Part shown: piece after piece, positions 60,205 to 64,000 of the stretch
How positions within the stretch are numbered: the first letter of the stretch is position 1
Layout: every line of letters starts with the position of its first letter
NCBI GenBank assembly: GCA_031308135.1
Contig: JAHLJT010000631.1
Span: 178,375,446 to 178,439,445 of the forward strand
Length of the DNA: 64,000 bases
DNA from: Acheta domesticus
Lineage: Eukaryota > Arthropoda > Insecta > Orthoptera > Gryllidae
Direction: 5' to 3'
The notes under the pieces: generated by a model
Told to the model about the DNA's origin: nothing
Seen by the model: only the letters and a program-made list of their open reading frames with translations
The model's database searches: none
Translations under genes and position numbers: made by a program

Positions 60205-60300
60205 TCTAGGATGGCACATGGGAAGCAAACTAACTTTTTGAGTCATGGTCCCGGATTCTATTCCCGGTCAAGGAGAATAGAGTTGTAGCTTTACTTTAAA
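60205..60300 (+). repeat. tRNA-derived repeat fragment
   Basis: An A-box-like ATGGCACATGGGAAGCA lies at 60211-60227. A T-arm-like CCCGG-ATTCTAT-TCCCGG follows about 25 nt after it (60250-60267). The spacing suits a tRNA-derived SINE head; the T loop has drifted from TTCRANN. Confidence 0.4.
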
Positions 60301-60344
60301 ACCGTTTCAGTTTCTGTAGCTATGGGACGAAGAAAAGCCCAGGC

Positions 60345-60420
60345 AGGCGGAGTTAGTAAAGGAAATATGGTATGTCTCTCTTAGTAAAGGAAATATGTTC
60401 ACCGTATGTCTCTCTTACCT
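60345..60420 (+). repeat. Short tandem duplication
   Basis: TTAGTAAAGGAAATATG and GTATGTCTCTCTTA each occur twice within about 70 bp. Confidence 0.8.
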
Positions 60421-61029
60421 CTCAAGCGTGGGAATTGAATCTAAGACCAGGCATGGGAGACATTGTTAACTGGTCGGCAAAGTCGGACAATAGTCTGAAA
60501 ATGCCAAATATACATACAAATATCCTTGTCAAGAAAATAAGTTATTATTTTACAACTTTACTAGTCTGGCAATAATGTTGTAAGTAGAGTTAATTGATGA
60601 TAAAAAATAATTAATTTGTTCCTAAATGGTTGTCAGAAAGATTCAATTTTGAGGTCCACACAAATTATTTTAGTTCGTTTGTAAATTAAAAATTAAGAAC
60701 GACGTATTTTGTAAATCATGTGAACATATATTTCACCTACAAAGACACTCGATAACCAGCAGCAAATCACACCTTTGGAGATACGATTACGTAAGTGAAA
60801 AGTTTCTTAAAATGAGTTATTAATACCGTAATATTCCTAATACATAACTTAATGTCAAGAAACAAAGACCAGACCGTAATTCCTCCCGTTTCCCCTTTGT
60901 GGTACTGGTTTATGACCCACAACCCAGAAAATTTAAATGCGTTTCCTCAACAATTCACGGATTTCTACTTGTGCCGATGTTTCTCCAAAGGTGCAAAATG
61001 AAAAGATAAAGGCTGCTTTATTGGGCACC
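60421..61029. other. AT-rich non-coding interval
   Basis: No supported gene. Confidence 0.4.
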
Positions 61030-61315
61030 GGGGCATCTGTCTTTGGAAGCGGATATGCCTCGTCGAGTGTGCAGCGAAAGAAAACGAATTCTACCTCGTC
61101 CCTCCCCCGCTGAGAGGCCCTTCCGCACGTCCTTTCCAATTTATCGTCGCCACAAAGGGAGAGACGGCTCGGCGCGCGTCTGGTGCTGCGCAAACAAACG
61201 AGGCAATTTGCGAGTTTCCTGCTTGCCCGCCTCGTCCGGCGAAAACTGGCTAAGTTGTGAATACTTGCGCGGCACGCCCGCAGCATTAGCACTGCCACGC
61301 TGACTTCAGAAACTT
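61030..61315. other. CpG-rich island
   Basis: GC-rich DNA with open frames both ways (174 codons on the - strand, 60933-61457). No recognisable domain and no clear splice context, so no gene is called. Confidence 0.3.
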
Positions 61316-63055
61316 CAGCTACACACAGTTTGAAACCCAGGTAATTAACAACATATATTACTCTAGGAGAAGGAGCAAATACACCGCATAAATTGAGAAG
61401 AGGTGTTGTTAAAACATTTGAATGAAAATTATCATTTGCGTACCCAATTGTTTTCATTCGTGAACAGTGTCCCGGAAAATATTCGACGTTGATTCAAGAA
61501 GAATCTGATTCGATCCGTAGAGAATTGAAGCTGCAAATTCTTTTTGAAAGAGAATGATGTGGAATTTAGTACCACCTGTAAATAAAGTAATATGCACTTG
61601 GGTAATAATCACGTGCTTTTTAAGGAAGTGTGGAGTAGTTGTAAATTCAATTATATTGCAATGAAAATCTACACCAATATTTTGAGTCAGGCACTGAAGC
61701 CAATCTACAGTGTACACGATTCATTGAAATACGATCAGAAAAACTTTACATAAAGTGTGCGAATAGCGTGCGAAAGGCAATAATACTTTGTTGGGGGCAC
61801 GAATTCTTTCCTTATAGTCTTTTTTAAATTTATTATGTATGTTATGTCTGGCAAAATAACACATTTTCCCTTAACATATGGATAAATCAGTCTCTAAGTA
61901 TCCATACGTGTGTTTGCAGCTCCTATCCCTGATTTTACGAGATCTTTTGATCTTATTCCTCTAGTCAGTGCTCGTAACAAAACATTATGTGCTGAACTTG
62001 CAAATTGCCTATGTTCAAGAAGTTTACTACTATTTCAAGACGCGACTTTTATGCATGCACCATCGATCCTCCTTCGAAGAGGGAGATAAAATTTATTTCC
62101 ATGCAAATATTTCCTTTTGTCATAAACCTTCTCTGGCACGCGGGGCGCCACCGTCCTGCCCGCCCAAGAGCGAAATAGAAATCGGCGGCGCCGGCGATGA
62201 GCTCGTGAACCGGCCTTTCGTCTCTGAGAAGAGCCTGGAAGTATTTGCTCGACATATCCGCCAGATGGATTTCGTATTTTTTCATTTCCGTTTTGCGCTT
62301 CTTCCTTTACACTTTTCCTTGCTGGATTCTTTTTCTGTTACGTACCCAGTGAAATGGGAAAGTAATGGCGGCAGTGCCAATACATCTGTAATGTGGCTGG
62401 CTGAGAGGTTCTGTAGTTCTAGAGTCAACGGAGGGATTTTGAGCAAAAGTTACTGAGGTACTACTATATTAGATTTAACCACTGTTGGCAGGAGAATTGT
62501 AGCGGTCGGCTTCTATGATCTATAGCTTTCCGTAATTTGTCCGATCCATGTCAAGTGAATGCCGGAGCAGTACCCTAACAAATGGTCAAAGGATCTCGCG
62601 CGATCTTTCCATTTTCATCCTTGATCCGTATTCTCTCTTTAGGGTACGCATACGTAGAACGCTGGATTCCGGCGCCGCAAGACCCGGCGTCGATTACACC
62701 ATGGCCGGCGGCTGGATTACACCATGTTATCAAATGGTGGACGACACAACGAACGCTCGCCAAAGTTATCGGCGTTCGGTCAACGCGGGCCATCTACCGG
62801 AACTCCTGGGAGTATCGGCGAGCTGGCTGCGCACGATGGTTCTATAAACATAAAAGTTGTGTACAGATTGCCTATAATTCACGAATAATTACGCGAAAAC
62901 TATTTATATTTTCGAAAAATGGTATATGAACTTTTTCAAGATCAGTCATTAAAGAATAGATATTATTAAGGAATAAAATCAATAACTATAATATAGTCAT
63001 TTAAGGAAGACTACTAAAAATACCTATTATAACTTTCGAAAAATCAGAGGTTTCA
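61316..63055. other. Non-coding interval with two CpG-rich patches
   Basis: CpG-rich patches lie at about 62135-62255 and 62580-62850. The second contains a short repeat, GATTACACCATG, at two places. Frames up to 162 codons (61968-62456, +) show no known domain. Confidence 0.35.
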
Positions 63056-63059
63056 AAAA

Positions 63060-63520
63060 AATATGACATGCTCCATTCTTTTAAGCGTCCTTTGACATTT
63101 TAAGCATCTCATTCGATGATGATGTTTAATCAAGTAAGTTGCAACCGTTTCTAACCAGATCAAAATATCCGTTCTAACTCAGAGGATCTTGAATCCCTTT
63201 AAACTTAGGGACGAATATCGATTTAGTTTAAAATCGGCTGAACGGTTTAGGTGAGATCGTTGAACACAAATTCGACTGTTGATCGTTGGCAGGCAGACGC
63301 TTTCTCGTCAATCAATGCTTTGGAATCAAGGACCCAGAAAATCTGGATTCTGACTACATGTCAGAGTGAGTAATTTTCTATATATTTTAACCTGACTTAT
63401 CACTTTTTCGATACCAGGAACCGGCAATAACTTTTTTTTTTGAAAATTTGCCATTTTCCGAAACACGATCACAGTACTTTCGCGTCCTACGCGGGAAGTG
63501 AGAGAAAGTAAAAGTCAGTG
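63060..63520 (-). repeat. Repeat family R, copy 6 (inverted 5' part)
   Basis: The reverse complement opens with TTTTACTTTCTCTC, a hairpin (63475-63499), then CCAGATTTTCTGGGTCCTTG, a short CTGCC-containing stretch in place of the GTCCGTCC run, and CACCTAAACCGTTCAGCC. It then fades. It is more diverged than copies 1-3. Confidence 0.65.
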
Positions 63521-64000
63521 GCTGACGGTTGTTTTTGTAGATTAAAAGTATTTTAAGGTAGCTGTCTACCTGAGCAAAACATGTATTATGTTTTTTTAAA
63601 GTCTGATTTCTTTATGCTTTCAGAGATCAATTATTTTTTTCGAAAAAATCTCTCTTTGTTTATAAATAATTGATGAGAATGAAGGTTTTTACTTCAAACA
63701 GTATAACTCTTCAACAAATTGATATATTTTGATAATTATATTTTAATTAAGAGCAATTGTCTGTTCTAGTGAATGAACTAGAATGGTAAAGTTACTGAGA
63801 AAACTAGAGTTTGGATTTTTTTATTTGAAAAAAATAATTGTTTAGAAAATTCTTCTTTAAGTTCATACAATTGAAACTTTTAGTAACACATTAGCTACGC
63901 TAGTTTATACACTAGAACAAATCAGGGGTTGAATGCTGCAAAAAGAATTATATTATCTTTTATAGTTTATGACTTATGATGTTTGACATGCAAGAAGGTG
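63521..64000. other. AT-rich non-coding end of the window
   Basis: Nothing recognisable. Confidence 0.45.

Noticed and set aside
60933..61457. 174-codon frame on the - strand
   Set aside because: A CpG-rich island keeps several frames open; no recognised domain or splice signals support it.

Overview
The window looks like nuclear DNA of an insect with a large, repeat-rich genome. The evidence is one spliced gene with GT-AG borders, long AT-rich non-coding stretches, many microsatellites, and remnants of Jockey-type LINE, Tc1/mariner and probable piggyBac elements. tRNA-derived repeats and a very short stretch of the insect telomere motif TTAGG are also present. A polyneopteran (for example an orthopteran) would fit, but that placement is inference from repeat content, not proof. 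I see no bacterial operon, no CRISPR array and no rRNA gene.

Only one convincing protein gene is visible, on the + strand at 46.7-51.2 kb. A 164-nt exon (46684-46847) is joined by a phase-2 intron (46848-49445) to a 1720-nt terminal exon (49446-51165). Together they encode the last 627 residues of an uncharacterised, disordered protein with an RVxF-type PP1 docking motif beside a proline-directed phosphorylation site. Its start lies upstream of what I can resolve. The intron holds about 900 bp of degenerate CA-rich repeat and a broken Tc1 transposon.

The rest is mostly mobile and repetitive DNA. 0-1 kb: 3' end of a Jockey-like LINE with a frameshift. 2-3.5 kb and 13.9-14.9 kb: GC-rich minisatellites, both with 15-bp units. 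5.7-6.1 kb: a 175-bp tandem dimer. 24.7-25.9 kb: a possible RTE-like repeat. 27.4-29.7 kb: a nested cluster made of a 238-bp fold-back MITE, a copy of the main repeat family, and a 1.15-kb inverted-repeat element carrying a tRNA-like SINE. 30.2-30.7 kb: a 342-bp duplication. 36.4 kb: a well-preserved tRNA-derived SINE. 40.5-41.7 kb: a GA-rich repeat block. 43.9-44.2 kb: a second Tc1 5' end. 53.5-55.5 kb: a piggyBac-like MITE next to a repeat-family copy split by a 0.6-kb LTR-like insertion.

The most unusual item is a non-coding repeat family seen seven times (6.2, 27.8, 34.0, 38.3, 43.2, 53.7 and 63.1 kb). Its body is built of degenerate units of about 300 bp. Several copies open with a hairpin whose stem sequence differs between copies while base pairing is kept. 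Most copies that reach the 3' end finish in the same motif with CACTAG. About two dozen short GC/CpG-rich islands punctuate the AT-rich background. Most have open frames in several directions with simple composition and are not called as genes.
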